DNA of 64,000 bases, taken from the NCBI RefSeq assembly GCF_015482765.1, contig NZ_JADMLB010000067.1:1-64000 (forward strand), given 5' to 3'. Positions 50,570-59,728 of this stretch are shown here, in pieces. The first letter of the stretch is position 1; each line of letters begins with the position of its first letter. The translations under genes and the position numbers were made by a program. This stretch comes from Halodesulfovibrio sp. (GTDB taxonomy: Bacteria > Desulfobacterota > Desulfovibrionia > Desulfovibrionales > Desulfovibrionaceae). The notes beneath the pieces are model-generated. The model was not told where the DNA came from and ran no database searches. It saw only the letters and a list, made by a program, of their open reading frames with translations.

Positions 50570-51226
50570 ATGACGAAACCGATCGAAACTTACTGGGCTT
50601 TACGTCTTGAAGAACTGAAGCTGGCTCTTGAAAAAAATAACTTTGAAGTTTTCATGGCAGATTCAGTTGCCGATTCTAAAAAAGTTTTTGAAGAACAGAT
50701 TCTGCCTTCCCTTGAAGGTGTAAAAACTGTGTCTTTCGGTGGCTCTGCAACGCTTATGGATACTGGTATTGTGGAAGCTGTACGCGAAGATGATTCTTTG
50801 GACGTTATTGATACATACAACAAGTCACTGCCTAACGAAGAGAAGTACGAACTTCGCCGTCAGTCTTTACTTGCAGATTTGTACCTTACAGGCACCAACG
50901 CAGTAACTGAATGCGGTAAGCTGGTTAACCTTGATATGGTTGGTAACCGTGTTGCTGCAATGAACTTTGGCCCTAAACATGTTGTGCTTTTCATCAGCCG
51001 TAATAAATTGGTTGAAACTGTCGATGACGCGATGTTCCGCGTAAAAGATTATGCTGCACCAGTTAACACCATGCGCTTGGACATGAAAACTCCTTGCAAA
51101 AAAACAGGTCACTGTATGGACTGTTCCAGCCCGCAGCGTATCTGTAATATCTGGACTATCACTGAAAAGTCTTTCCCTGCAAAACGCATTAAAGTTGTTC
51201 TTATTAATGAAGATGCAGGTTTTTAA
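50570..51226 (+). CDS. LUD-domain protein (LutC/DUF162 family)
   Basis: A 218-residue protein of the LUD family, which includes LutC and the C-terminal part of LutB of lactate utilisation. Typical segments are VSFGGSATLMDTGI, LYLTGTNAVTECGKLVNLDMVGNRVAAM and a C-terminal Cys cluster (PCKKTGHCMDCSSPQRIC). The exact role of single LUD proteins is not settled. It lies 2 bases after the TPR gene. In sulfate reducers such genes often sit near lactate oxidation genes, but only an acyl-CoA ligase is near here. Confidence 0.85.
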   Translation: MTKPIETYWALRLEELKLALEKNNFEVFMADSVADSKKVFEEQILPSLEGVKTVSFGGSATLMDTGIVEAVREDDSLDVIDTYNKSLPNEEKYELRRQSLLADLYLTGTNAVTECGKLVNLDMVGNRVAAMNFGPKHVVLFISRNKLVETVDDAMFRVKDYAAPVNTMRLDMKTPCKKTGHCMDCSSPQRICNIWTITEKSFPAKRIKVVLINEDAGF

Positions 51227-51269
51227 TTTGCTATCGTTTTATAGCAGGTTAGTACATGCGTAGATAATG

Positions 51270-51292
51270 GCAGTGCCCGCTACGGGCACTGC
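51270..51292 (+). other. Hairpin after the LUD gene
   Basis: Perfect 10-bp stem with a 3-base loop; flanking AGATA/TATCT can extend it. There is no T-run, so it may be a Rho-type or 3' stabilising structure rather than an intrinsic terminator. Confidence 0.5.
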
Positions 51293-51367
51293 GTATCTCA
51301 ACAGTTTGCAATATTAGCCACATGAAAAGGCGATTGTTGAGGGGGTATGAAATGATACCTGTATGAA

Positions 51368-51395
51368 TTGTTCACTTGATAGGATAGTGCATAAT
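51368..51395 (+). promoter_or_regulatory. Possible promoter of the fused acyl-CoA ligase gene
   Basis: TTGTTC (51368-51373) and CATAAT (51390-51395) with 16-base spacing, about 230 bases before the start codon. Moderate match only. Confidence 0.35.
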
Positions 51396-51631
51396 GCGTA
51401 CGGTTAAAAAGCTGGATGTAAGTATTTGATGAAAAAGTGTTTTTAGTCGGTATTTCTCCGGATGTAGTGAGAGGACGCAAACTCTGGAGTGTCATCAGTG
51501 TATATGTCACCTGCTGGCATAAGCAGATGTCTTTATCCGACATGTACGGGAAACTGTACGCAAATATTCTTGTCCAGCGAATGGTTCCATGACTTGATGA
51601 CTGACAACTCTCATCTTACGGACGGAGCACC

Positions 51632-53740
51632 ATGTTTCTGAACGAGCACTTGAGCAAGAAGTTATTTGGCGAGGCAGGAATTACAATCCCAGAGGGAATT
51701 TTATTAACTCCAGAGTCTGTTTCTGTTCCCGAAAATATGAGTCCACCATGGTATCTGAAAGCACAGGTGCTGACAGGCGGGCGTGGTAAAGCCGGTGGTA
51801 TTTTACGGGCGGATACGCCTGAAGATTTTCACCGGAATGCAGAAAAAATTTTTTCCATGCAGATTAAAGGCAATTCGGTTCCGTTTATTCGCGTAGAAGA
51901 AGCAACTGATATTGCAAAAGAATGTTACCTTTCTTTTGTGCTTTCCCGTGAGCGCAAAGACCTTCTTTTCACAGTAAGTTCCGCAGGCGGTATTGAGGTT
52001 GAGAATTCAACACAAGCTGCCAAACCCCTTATTCAGCGTATTCATCTCCTTTCCGGTCTCAAATCTCATCACTTGCGTGCTGCGTTTTTTGAGCTTGGGG
52101 TGGGTAAAGAACATTTTGCGGGATTCTGCGATCTCGTTAAAAAGCTCTACGGTATTGTCACAGAACTTGGTCTGCTTATGGCAGAGATCAATCCGCTTGT
52201 TATTACGCCGCAAGGGCAGTGGGTTGCGCTTGATGGTAAAGTTGAGCTGGATGACAACATGGTTGAGTTGTATCCGGACAGGCTTGAAGAGTACTACACG
52301 CCTGAGCATCATTCCCGCGAAGAAACTGTCGCTCGTGAAGCAGGGCTGAGTTATGTGGAGCTTAAGGGCTGGGTAGGTATCCTTGTTAACGGTGCAGGGT
52401 TGGCTATGGCAACCATGGACTTGTTGAACTTTAACGGTCTGACTGCTGCAAACTTTATGGATCTTGGCGGTGCGGCCGACAGAGAACGTATTAAGCGGGC
52501 TTTGGATCTTTTGTTCGGTAACAAGGATGTGAAGGCTGTTTTCATAAATTTATTCGGTGGAATTGTTTCGTGTAAAGAAGTTGGCGCGGCTTTGCTGGCT
52601 GTTTTGGAAGGCGAACCTGCACCGAAACCGATTGTTATCCGTATGGCCGGTTTTGAATCAGAAGAGGGACGGGCTTTAATGGATGAAGCTGCTGTGGAAA
52701 ATGTATTCATAGCAGGTGAAATGAACGAAGCACTAGAAACGCTTCATTCGTTGAAGCCAGTTGATGCTCCCACTGTAGAATACGTTCTTGATGAAGAAGA
52801 GATACCTTCATTGATGCCTCCGTTTACCAGAACTGGTTTAGATAATGTGGTTGGTGTCGATAAGGACACACAAGTTCTGGTGCAGGGGATAACTGGTAAA
52901 GTTGCCCAGAGGCATGTTGCGTTGATGCAGGAGTACGGAACAAAAATCGTTGCCGGTGTCACTCCGTTCAAAGGTGGGCAAGAGGTTATGGGGATTCCTG
53001 TATACAACTCTGTTCATGAAGCAAAAAAACATCACCGCATAGATGCATCAATCATTTTTGTTCCTGCCGGATTTGCAGCCGATGCCGTGGCTGAAGCCGC
53101 AGCTGAGGATATCCCTTGGGTTATCTGTATTACAGAAGGTATTGCGCAAGCGAGTATGCTGTCTGCACTTAAGGATATTTCCGGAACAAGAACACGGATC
53201 ATCGGCCCGAACACGCCGGGAATAATTGTTCCTGAACAATGCAAGATCGGGATTATGCCGGCAAAAGTTTTCACAGCCGGTAATGTCGCAATCTTCTCCC
53301 GTTCAGGCACGTTGACGTATGAAGCTGCAGACAGACTTTCTCAGGCTGGAATAGGGCAGTCAGTATGTGTTGGTATCGGCGGCGATTCTTTTATCGGAAC
53401 AAGCTTTACTGATCTTTTTGAACTGGTACGTAATGATGATAACACGCACGCAGTTCTTATTCTGGGTGAAGTGGGCGGTTCTGCTGAAGAAGAGCTTGCC
53501 CGTTATGTGAAGATGACTGGTTTTGAAAAGCCTGTCGTTTCCTTCATTGCGGCGCGAACAGCTCCTCCGGGTAAAAGGTTGGGGCATGCCGGTGCAATTC
53601 TGGATGAAAAGACAGGAGGCATTGAAGGAAAGCTTCAGGCCATGCGTGATGCTGGTTTTGTTATCAGTCCTGATTTGGCGCAATTGCCGGAGCTTGTGAA
53701 AGGTGTTCTTGATAACTCTGCAAAGAGATCCGCTGTGTAA
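51632..53740 (+). CDS. Fused SucC-SucD type acyl-CoA synthetase (NDP-forming)
   Basis: A 702-residue single chain. Residues 1 to about 390 match the beta subunit (ATP-grasp; LKAQVLTGGRGKAGG, AEINPLVITPQGQWVALDGKVELDDN, NLFGGIVSCKEVG). Residues from about 405 match the alpha subunit (VQGITGKVAQRHVALMQEYG, GPNTPGIIVPEQCKIGIMP, FSRSGTLTYEAA), with the phospho-His652 in KRLGHAGAIL. It makes or uses ATP while interconverting an acid and its CoA ester (succinate, acetate or another acid). The order beta-alpha is preserved and no break is seen. GGAG lies 5 bases before the ATG. Confidence 0.88.
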   Translation: MFLNEHLSKKLFGEAGITIPEGILLTPESVSVPENMSPPWYLKAQVLTGGRGKAGGILRADTPEDFHRNAEKIFSMQIKGNSVPFIRVEEATDIAKECYLSFVLSRERKDLLFTVSSAGGIEVENSTQAAKPLIQRIHLLSGLKSHHLRAAFFELGVGKEHFAGFCDLVKKLYGIVTELGLLMAEINPLVITPQGQWVALDGKVELDDNMVELYPDRLEEYYTPEHHSREETVAREAGLSYVELKGWVGILVNGAGLAMATMDLLNFNGLTAANFMDLGGAADRERIKRALDLLFGNKDVKAVFINLFGGIVSCKEVGAALLAVLEGEPAPKPIVIRMAGFESEEGRALMDEAAVENVFIAGEMNEALETLHSLKPVDAPTVEYVLDEEEIPSLMPPFTRTGLDNVVGVDKDTQVLVQGITGKVAQRHVALMQEYGTKIVAGVTPFKGGQEVMGIPVYNSVHEAKKHHRIDASIIFVPAGFAADAVAEAAAEDIPWVICITEGIAQASMLSALKDISGTRTRIIGPNTPGIIVPEQCKIGIMPAKVFTAGNVAIFSRSGTLTYEAADRLSQAGIGQSVCVGIGGDSFIGTSFTDLFELVRNDDNTHAVLILGEVGGSAEEELARYVKMTGFEKPVVSFIAARTAPPGKRLGHAGAILDEKTGGIEGKLQAMRDAGFVISPDLAQLPELVKGVLDNSAKRSAV

Positions 53741-53768
53741 ACAGGTAACACAAAATATAAAGAAACAG

Positions 53769-53796
53769 GCAGCCGCATCTTTTGCGGCTGCTTTTA
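53769..53796 (+). terminator. Intrinsic terminator after the fused ligase
   Basis: GCAGCCGCA pairs with TGCGGCTGC around TCTTT, followed by TTTTA. It is only 13 bases before the next start codon, so mepA may be read partly from read-through. Confidence 0.75.
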
Positions 53797-53809
53797 TTAG
53801 AAGTATCGA

Positions 53810-54526
53810 ATGAGTAAAATAGGTAAAATTGCCTGTTTCGTAATGCTGATAAGCATTGCTTTTGGGTGTTGTTCGCAGGTGTGGGCAGAAGAGAGTATTT
53901 GTTTTGGAAAAACGAAACATGGGCGTTTAGCTGGCGGAGTTTCACTTCCCTATAGCGGCGATAATTTTTCCGCATACTCGACCGTGGGGTGGCTTGCAGG
54001 AAGAACGTATGTTCATTCCAAGGTTGCTCAGGTTGTGCTTGCTTCATATGCTTCTTTGAAAAAGACAATACCTGATGCCGTATTTGTGTATGGAGAAACA
54101 GGCTGGGAGAGTGGTGGATCATTTAAACCGCACAAGACGCATCAAAACGGACTATCGGTTGATTTGATGGTGCCGGTCAGAGATGCAGAGGGGCGTTCAG
54201 TTCCTTTGCCGTGTTCTGTTTTTAACAAACTCGGATACGCGCTAGAGTTCGATAGTGCCGGTCGGATGGGGTCGCTACAGATAGATTTTGAAGCGTTGGC
54301 AGAGCAGATTTATTGGCTGCACAAGAAGGCGTCGGCTTACGATATACGAATATGGAGAGTAATTTTTGATTCGGAACTTCAGAAAAACTTGAAAAAGACA
54401 AAGCGATGGACGTATCTTTCCAAGCACATAGCTTTTTCTACCCGACGTTCATGGGTGCGTCATGATGAGCATATTCATGTTGATTTTATTGTGCCGTGTA
54501 AGCCGCTTTCTCACTTTGAAAGGTAA
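53810..54526 (+). CDS. mepA: Penicillin-insensitive murein endopeptidase (MepA family)
   Basis: Periplasmic zinc peptidase (M74) that cuts cross-links in peptidoglycan. The 238-residue protein has an N-terminal signal (hydrophobic IACFVMLISIAFGCC, likely cut after VWA). It also has the M74 pattern GETGWESGGSFKPHKTHQNG with SVDLMVPV (His and Asp ligands) and RHDEHIHVDF near the C-terminus (His ligand). Length is a little short of E. coli MepA. The ribosome site is weak and a terminator hairpin lies just upstream. Confidence 0.87.
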   Translation: MSKIGKIACFVMLISIAFGCCSQVWAEESICFGKTKHGRLAGGVSLPYSGDNFSAYSTVGWLAGRTYVHSKVAQVVLASYASLKKTIPDAVFVYGETGWESGGSFKPHKTHQNGLSVDLMVPVRDAEGRSVPLPCSVFNKLGYALEFDSAGRMGSLQIDFEALAEQIYWLHKKASAYDIRIWRVIFDSELQKNLKKTKRWTYLSKHIAFSTRRSWVRHDEHIHVDFIVPCKPLSHFER

Positions 54527-54567
54527 GCGCTGTATATAGACCTCAGGTATGATGTATGAAGTGAAAT

Positions 54568-54602
54568 AAAAAAGGGGGAACCAGTAGGTTCCCCCTTTTT
54601 TA
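54568..54602. terminator. Bidirectional terminator, mepA/SNF2 helicase
   Basis: AAAAAAGGGGGAACC pairs perfectly with its complement around AGTA, with A- and T-runs outward, between convergent genes. Confidence 0.93.
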
Positions 54603-54622
54603 TCGCTTGTTTTTTTTGAGAC

Positions 54623-57600
54623 TTAAATGTCGAATAACATTTCGAGGTCGTCTCTGGTGAGGGACTTCCATGCTTCCTTGCCAGGAATAATGGAGTCTGC
54701 CACACCTTTTTTCATGTCCTGAAGTTTGAGGATCTTTTCTTCAACTGTATTCTGACAAATCATTTTGTATGAGAATACCTGTGACTTCTGACCAATACGG
54801 TGAGCACGGTCAGTTGCCTGATCTTCAACAGCAGGGTTCCACCACGGGTCGTAGTGGATAACGTAATCAGCACTTGTCAGGTTAAGACCGGTACCGCCCG
54901 CCTTCAGGGAAATCAGGAAGATCGGGATATCCGGAGAATCGTTAAACCTGTCAACCTGATCAAAACGGTCTTTTGAAGTACCGTCAAGGTACGCGTACGG
55001 AATATCTGCGATCTGTAACCATGAGCGAATGATGTGCAGCATGGATACAAACTGTGAGAAGACCAGTACTTTGTGACCTTCAGAAACGATATCTGTAATC
55101 ATATCCTTGAATGCATCAAACTTACCGGACGGAAGGTTTGTTGTGAATCCAGGCATGTTGAGGTTCAACAGGCGCGGGTGACAACAAATCTGACGCAGTT
55201 TGAGTAATGCATCCAGAATGGACATTTGACTTTTTGCCATGCCTTTTTCGTCAACGTCGGACATAACCTGTTCTTTCAGCTTAGCAGCGAGTGCGCCGTA
55301 AAGCTCTGCCTGCTCTTCAGCAAGTGCACAGTATTGAACGTTTTCGATTTTAGGCGGCAGGTCTTTTGCCACTTCTGCCTTTGTACGACGCAGAATGAAC
55401 GGACGTACGCGGGTACGGAGCTGCTCAATGGTTTCTACATCGCCATCCTTGATCGGCTTTACAATGCCGCGCTGGAATGCGTGCTGAGAACCAAGGAAGC
55501 CCGGCATAAGGAACTCGAATAATGACCACAGTTCGAACAAGTTGTTTTCAATCGGGGTACCTGAGAGACAGAGTCTCTGACGGGCATTGATTTTTCGAAC
55601 TGAACGGGCTGTGATTGTGTTCGGGTTCTTAATGTTCTGTGCTTCGTCAAGAATGATAGAGTTGAACTCGTAGTTCTGAAGCTCTTCAAGGTCACGACGG
55701 AGCAATGCGTATGTTGTGACAACCAGATCAGATTCGTTGATCTGTTTAAACATGTTCTCACGACGGGTTCCGTAAATAATCAGACGCTTAAGTTCAGGTA
55801 CGAACTTGGAAGCCTCACGATCCCAGTTAGGAAGAACGGATGTCGGTACAACAATGAGGTTAGGCCCAGTGTCTCCGCGTTCAACCATGTGCTGAATGAA
55901 GGAAAGTGTCTGAATTGTTTTACCAAGACCCATTTCATCCGCAAGAATACCGCCGAAGCCGTATTCACGCAGGAAGTTGAGATAACTGAGACCCTGCTGC
56001 TGGTATCCTCGAAGAGTTGCCTGCAGGCCAGCCGGCTGGTTGACCACAGAAATCTCTTTAAAGGTGTGAATTTTTTCACGCAATGTGTCCCAGAAACCGT
56101 CAGTTTCAACTTCAGGAAGATCATCAAGCAGGTTGTCCAATACAGGTGCTTCGTACTGTTCAAAACGCTGCTGAGGTGGTTTTTCCGGATCAAGACCCAT
56201 TGCACGCAGTTTGTGTGCAACTTTCTCGAGCCATGATTCCGGCAGGCTTGTGTATGAACCGTCTTTCAACTGAACATAGCGTTTGCCCTGTGACCATGCC
56301 TTCCAGATAAGGTCGATAGGAACTTTCTGGCCGTCGTAATCAACTTCGATATCAAGAGAGAACCATTTTTCGTCTTCATTGGATTCCACAGTGGCATTGA
56401 TAACCGGTGTGGCAAGGCGAACCTTGTATTTAGAGAGCGCTTTTTCACCGAATACACGGTATTGCTCAATAAGTTTTGGATACGCATCCAGAAGGAACGT
56501 AATGGCTTCTTCCGGTTCGAGGAACCAGATTCGGTTGTTACGTGGCTGGAAGTTCATTTCAAGCAGTTTTTCAGCAAGCTTTGCCTCTTCATCTTGCATG
56601 CGACGAATGAGGTAGGTTGTGTCTTCGAAAGAATAACTGCCTGTCATAAATTCAGGGTTAGGTCCCGGAAGCAGGAATTCACCATGAATTGTTTCGTAAA
56701 AGTTCTGAATTTCTAAAGTGAGCAGTGAGCCTTCTTCGTCGAGGAACAATTTTGGATTATATGTACCCGGTACAAAGATCGGTTCCATATGCTCCAAAAA
56801 CTTTTCAGGCTCGTGCAGATCGGATGTAGGGAACTGTGTCCATACCCTGTCAAGAAATTCCGGAATATCGTCACGGCTGACATGAGGAGGATGCTGCACA
56901 AGATCCTGAACGAGCATGGAGTCCAGTGTTGTGTGCACAGGGTGGAACCCTTTTTTCCAGCAAACCCATAATGGCATTTGACCGTGAAAAGAAACATCTT
57001 CTTCAGTAATGGATAACGGTTGCTTACCGCTTCCTTCAATCATTACTGCAAAAGTAAGTCCTGCGTCCTCAAGATCGGGCTTGAGTTTAAGCTGCATTGT
57101 TGTCGTTTCAATACGACACGGCTTATCTGTGTCCTGCCAGAACAAGTAATACTCGTTTTTAACAGTCCACAGGAACCAAGTGAGCAGCCCGTCAGGGATC
57201 TCTACACGATGTCCGAAATAGTCGTTGTATTTACCAACCTGCTCCAGCAGCTCTGCAAGACCGGAGATCTGTTCATGCCAGTCCGGATGATCAAGAATTT
57301 GCTGGATTGTAATTTCGTTATGTACGGTGGACAGTCCGGATTTGTTCTGTCTCGCACGGAAGAACGAAACCTGCAGTCTGCCCGGTTCAGGGTGAAAACG
57401 GTAAAGAAGGTAGTGTCTACCGGCCTCTGGTTCGAGCTCGGTTGCAAAGTAAGACCTGAAGTTTTGTCTCCAGTCAGAGCGCGGCTTTGCAGGAGCTGCT
57501 TCCGTTGCATTACCTTCTTCAAGTGAAGGAATGAACTTAAGTGCAGCAGCACCGACGTGACGGCACGCACCGGAAAATGCCTCCGGGCAGTTACAAATGA

Positions 57601-57826
57601 AATTCGTGGAATTTTCATGGAAATCCAACGAAATTTTCGGAGAATAAATCTGAAAATCTTCACCTTGAACTGTGCCGGAAATATCCCAGTATCCGTCCCC
57701 TTTTTTGACGCTGATCTTTTGAACTCCACCGGAGTCTAAAAGATATTGGGAACCTTCGATAATATATTCTGGAATGGTACTCGATACCAATTCATGAAGC
57801 AGTTTTTTTGCGGAAGCCTCATCCAT
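54623..57826 (-). CDS. SNF2-family helicase with SWIM zinc finger
   Basis: A 1067-residue ATPase. The N-terminus has a SWIM-type finger (FICNCPEAFSGACRHVGAAAL, about 93-113). After a long middle region the SNF2 motor follows: motif I ADEMGLGKTIQTL, motif II LDEAQ, motif III LSGTPIENNLFELWSLFEF, motif V SLKAGGTGLNLTSADYV and motif VI DQATDRAHRIGQ. Bacterial members (RapA-distant, HepA-like) translocate on double-stranded DNA; the process served here is unknown. AAGGAG lies 10 bases before the ATG. Single-gene unit, no restriction or defence genes adjacent. Confidence 0.92.
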   Translation of the reverse strand: MDEASAKKLLHELVSSTIPEYIIEGSQYLLDSGGVQKISVKKGDGYWDISGTVQGEDFQIYSPKISLDFHENSTNFICNCPEAFSGACRHVGAAALKFIPSLEEGNATEAAPAKPRSDWRQNFRSYFATELEPEAGRHYLLYRFHPEPGRLQVSFFRARQNKSGLSTVHNEITIQQILDHPDWHEQISGLAELLEQVGKYNDYFGHRVEIPDGLLTWFLWTVKNEYYLFWQDTDKPCRIETTTMQLKLKPDLEDAGLTFAVMIEGSGKQPLSITEEDVSFHGQMPLWVCWKKGFHPVHTTLDSMLVQDLVQHPPHVSRDDIPEFLDRVWTQFPTSDLHEPEKFLEHMEPIFVPGTYNPKLFLDEEGSLLTLEIQNFYETIHGEFLLPGPNPEFMTGSYSFEDTTYLIRRMQDEEAKLAEKLLEMNFQPRNNRIWFLEPEEAITFLLDAYPKLIEQYRVFGEKALSKYKVRLATPVINATVESNEDEKWFSLDIEVDYDGQKVPIDLIWKAWSQGKRYVQLKDGSYTSLPESWLEKVAHKLRAMGLDPEKPPQQRFEQYEAPVLDNLLDDLPEVETDGFWDTLREKIHTFKEISVVNQPAGLQATLRGYQQQGLSYLNFLREYGFGGILADEMGLGKTIQTLSFIQHMVERGDTGPNLIVVPTSVLPNWDREASKFVPELKRLIIYGTRRENMFKQINESDLVVTTYALLRRDLEELQNYEFNSIILDEAQNIKNPNTITARSVRKINARQRLCLSGTPIENNLFELWSLFEFLMPGFLGSQHAFQRGIVKPIKDGDVETIEQLRTRVRPFILRRTKAEVAKDLPPKIENVQYCALAEEQAELYGALAAKLKEQVMSDVDEKGMAKSQMSILDALLKLRQICCHPRLLNLNMPGFTTNLPSGKFDAFKDMITDIVSEGHKVLVFSQFVSMLHIIRSWLQIADIPYAYLDGTSKDRFDQVDRFNDSPDIPIFLISLKAGGTGLNLTSADYVIHYDPWWNPAVEDQATDRAHRIGQKSQVFSYKMICQNTVEEKILKLQDMKKGVADSIIPGKEAWKSLTRDDLEMLFDI

Positions 57827-58030
57827 CTAAAAAAGCTCCTTGTGGAGTGTAACGCCTGTCGGGCGTCCTGCTATGTTACCCTATAGCAAGAGGGGCATAA
57901 GGTTATTCAAAATTCAATCAGTTTTCAATAGAGTAGAAGTTTGTTAGCGTTACTTCTACCGTCTGAAATGTTTATATCCGTATCTACTCAGGATACGCTA
58001 TCTGATGATTTTGGCAATAGTGAGGATGCT

Positions 58031-59725
58031 ATGCATTGCAGTTTGCAAAACAGAGTGCTTTTGGGAGCACTGATTTGTTTTTTACTTTTAACAGGTTGCA
58101 GCTCTCCTGCTGAAAAAAAGCAATCAGCATCCAGCTCTTCTGCGTCTGCTGGTACGCAATCCGAAAGAGCCGTTGGAGACAATACAACAAATATTCAGAA
58201 ACCGGAATACGGTGGGCGCATTATTTTAGGCTCAATAGGCGATATTACAAATTTGATCCCTATGTTGAGCTCGGATGCAATGTCTCATCAAGTGGCTTCA
58301 GATATTTATGTTTCTCCGTTAAAGTATGATAAAGACCTGAATATTGTTCCATATGCTGCCGAATCGTATGAAGTTTTAGATGATGGAAAAAAGATACGTA
58401 TTACAATGCGTAAAGACGTTGTATGGGAAGACGGAACACCGCTTACTGCGGAGGATGTAGAGTTTACATACAAACTTTACATCGATCCCAATACTCCTAC
58501 AGCGTATGCGCAAGATTATCTTTTAGTTAAAAAGTTTACCTTAGTAGATAAATACACCTTTGAAGCAACATATGAAAAACCCCTTGCACGGGTGTTGCTT
58601 AGCTGGATGATGGACATAATGCCCAAGCATTTGCTGGAGGGGAAGGACATTACAAAAACTCCTTTGTCACAACATCCGATCGGAGCAGGCCCTTTTAGGT
58701 TTAAGCAATGGGATCGGGGACAGAAGGTTGTTCTTGAGGCAAGCGATACATATTTTAAGGGAAGACCTTATTTAGATGAAATGGTCTACAGGGTTATTCC
58801 GGACATCACCACAATGTTTCTTGAATTGAAAGCCGGTCATCTTGATATGATGACTCTGACTCCCCAACAATACCTCTATCAGACTGATAGTACATATTTT
58901 ACTGATAATTTTAACAAATATAGGTATTTGTCATTTGGGTATTCCTTTTTAGGGTTTAATTTTAAGAATAAGTTGTTTCAGGACAGAAATGTACGTCAGG
59001 CTATATCGTATGCCATTGATAAGGAAGGGCTTGTTAAAGGTGTTCTGTTCGGACAGGGAAAGCCTACTGTGGGGCCGTACAAACCGGGTACATGGGTCTA
59101 CAACGATTCCATTATAGACTACGGCTACAATCCCGAAAAGGCTTCAGCATTGTTGGAAAAATCCGGCTGGCACAAAAATAAAAAAGGTATTTTAGAAAAA
59201 GACGGAATACCGTTTAAATTCACTATCTTGACGAACCAAGGTAATGAAGAACGAATAAAAACTGCCACGATCATTCAAAGTCAGTTGAAAGATATCGGTA
59301 TTCAGGTCACTATTAGAACTGTTGAATGGGCAGCATTCATCAAAGAATTTTTGAATAAGGGACGCTTTGACGCGCTTATTTTGGGGTGGAATATCCTTCA
59401 GGATCCGGATATCTCAACAGTTTGGCACTCTTCACGGGCTGTGGAAGGCGGGCTGAACTTTATACATTATATTAATCCGGAACTGGATAAATGGCTTGAG
59501 AGGGGAAGGAACACACTCGATATGAATGTTCGCAAGGAATCGTATGACCGTGTGCAGGAAATTTTGCATACCGACCAGCCGTATTGTTTCTTGTTTGTTT
59601 CATATTCGCTCCCGATTATTCACAAGCGATTTAAAGGAATTGAACCTGCGCTTGCAGGCATTACGCATAATTTAGACCGATGGTGGGTTCCTAAAAGCCA
59701 GAGGCGTTACGAGGTTGTAAACTAA
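58031..59725 (+). CDS. Peptide/nickel-type ABC transporter substrate-binding lipoprotein, orphan
   Basis: A 564-residue lipoprotein (lipobox LLTGC near residue 22, then a Ser/Ala-rich linker) with the SBP_bac_5 fold: GGRIILGSIGDITNLIPML, TMRKDVVWEDGTPLTAEDVEFTYK, HPIGAGPFRFKQWDRGQ and VRQAISYAIDKEGLVKGVLFGQG. This family binds oligopeptides or similar ligands. No permease or ATPase gene is adjacent. The start at 58031 is set by GAGGAT 5 bases upstream and the signal peptide; an upstream frame extension is unsupported. rel starts 3 bases after its stop. Confidence 0.9.
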   Translation: MHCSLQNRVLLGALICFLLLTGCSSPAEKKQSASSSSASAGTQSERAVGDNTTNIQKPEYGGRIILGSIGDITNLIPMLSSDAMSHQVASDIYVSPLKYDKDLNIVPYAAESYEVLDDGKKIRITMRKDVVWEDGTPLTAEDVEFTYKLYIDPNTPTAYAQDYLLVKKFTLVDKYTFEATYEKPLARVLLSWMMDIMPKHLLEGKDITKTPLSQHPIGAGPFRFKQWDRGQKVVLEASDTYFKGRPYLDEMVYRVIPDITTMFLELKAGHLDMMTLTPQQYLYQTDSTYFTDNFNKYRYLSFGYSFLGFNFKNKLFQDRNVRQAISYAIDKEGLVKGVLFGQGKPTVGPYKPGTWVYNDSIIDYGYNPEKASALLEKSGWHKNKKGILEKDGIPFKFTILTNQGNEERIKTATIIQSQLKDIGIQVTIRTVEWAAFIKEFLNKGRFDALILGWNILQDPDISTVWHSSRAVEGGLNFIHYINPELDKWLERGRNTLDMNVRKESYDRVQEILHTDQPYCFLFVSYSLPIIHKRFKGIEPALAGITHNLDRWWVPKSQRRYEVVN

Positions 59726-59728
59726 TCC

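Larger units (their letters stand above)
51227..51631. other. 405-base region upstream of the fused acyl-CoA ligase
   Basis: No gene is supported. A perfect GCAGTGCCCG/CGGGCACTGC hairpin (51270-51292) follows the LUD gene but has no T-run. A promoter candidate lies at 51368-51395. Nothing else is recognised. Confidence 0.5.

Noticed and set aside
51270-51292. Intrinsic terminator after the LUD gene
   Set aside because: Perfect stem but followed by GTATCTC, with no T-run.
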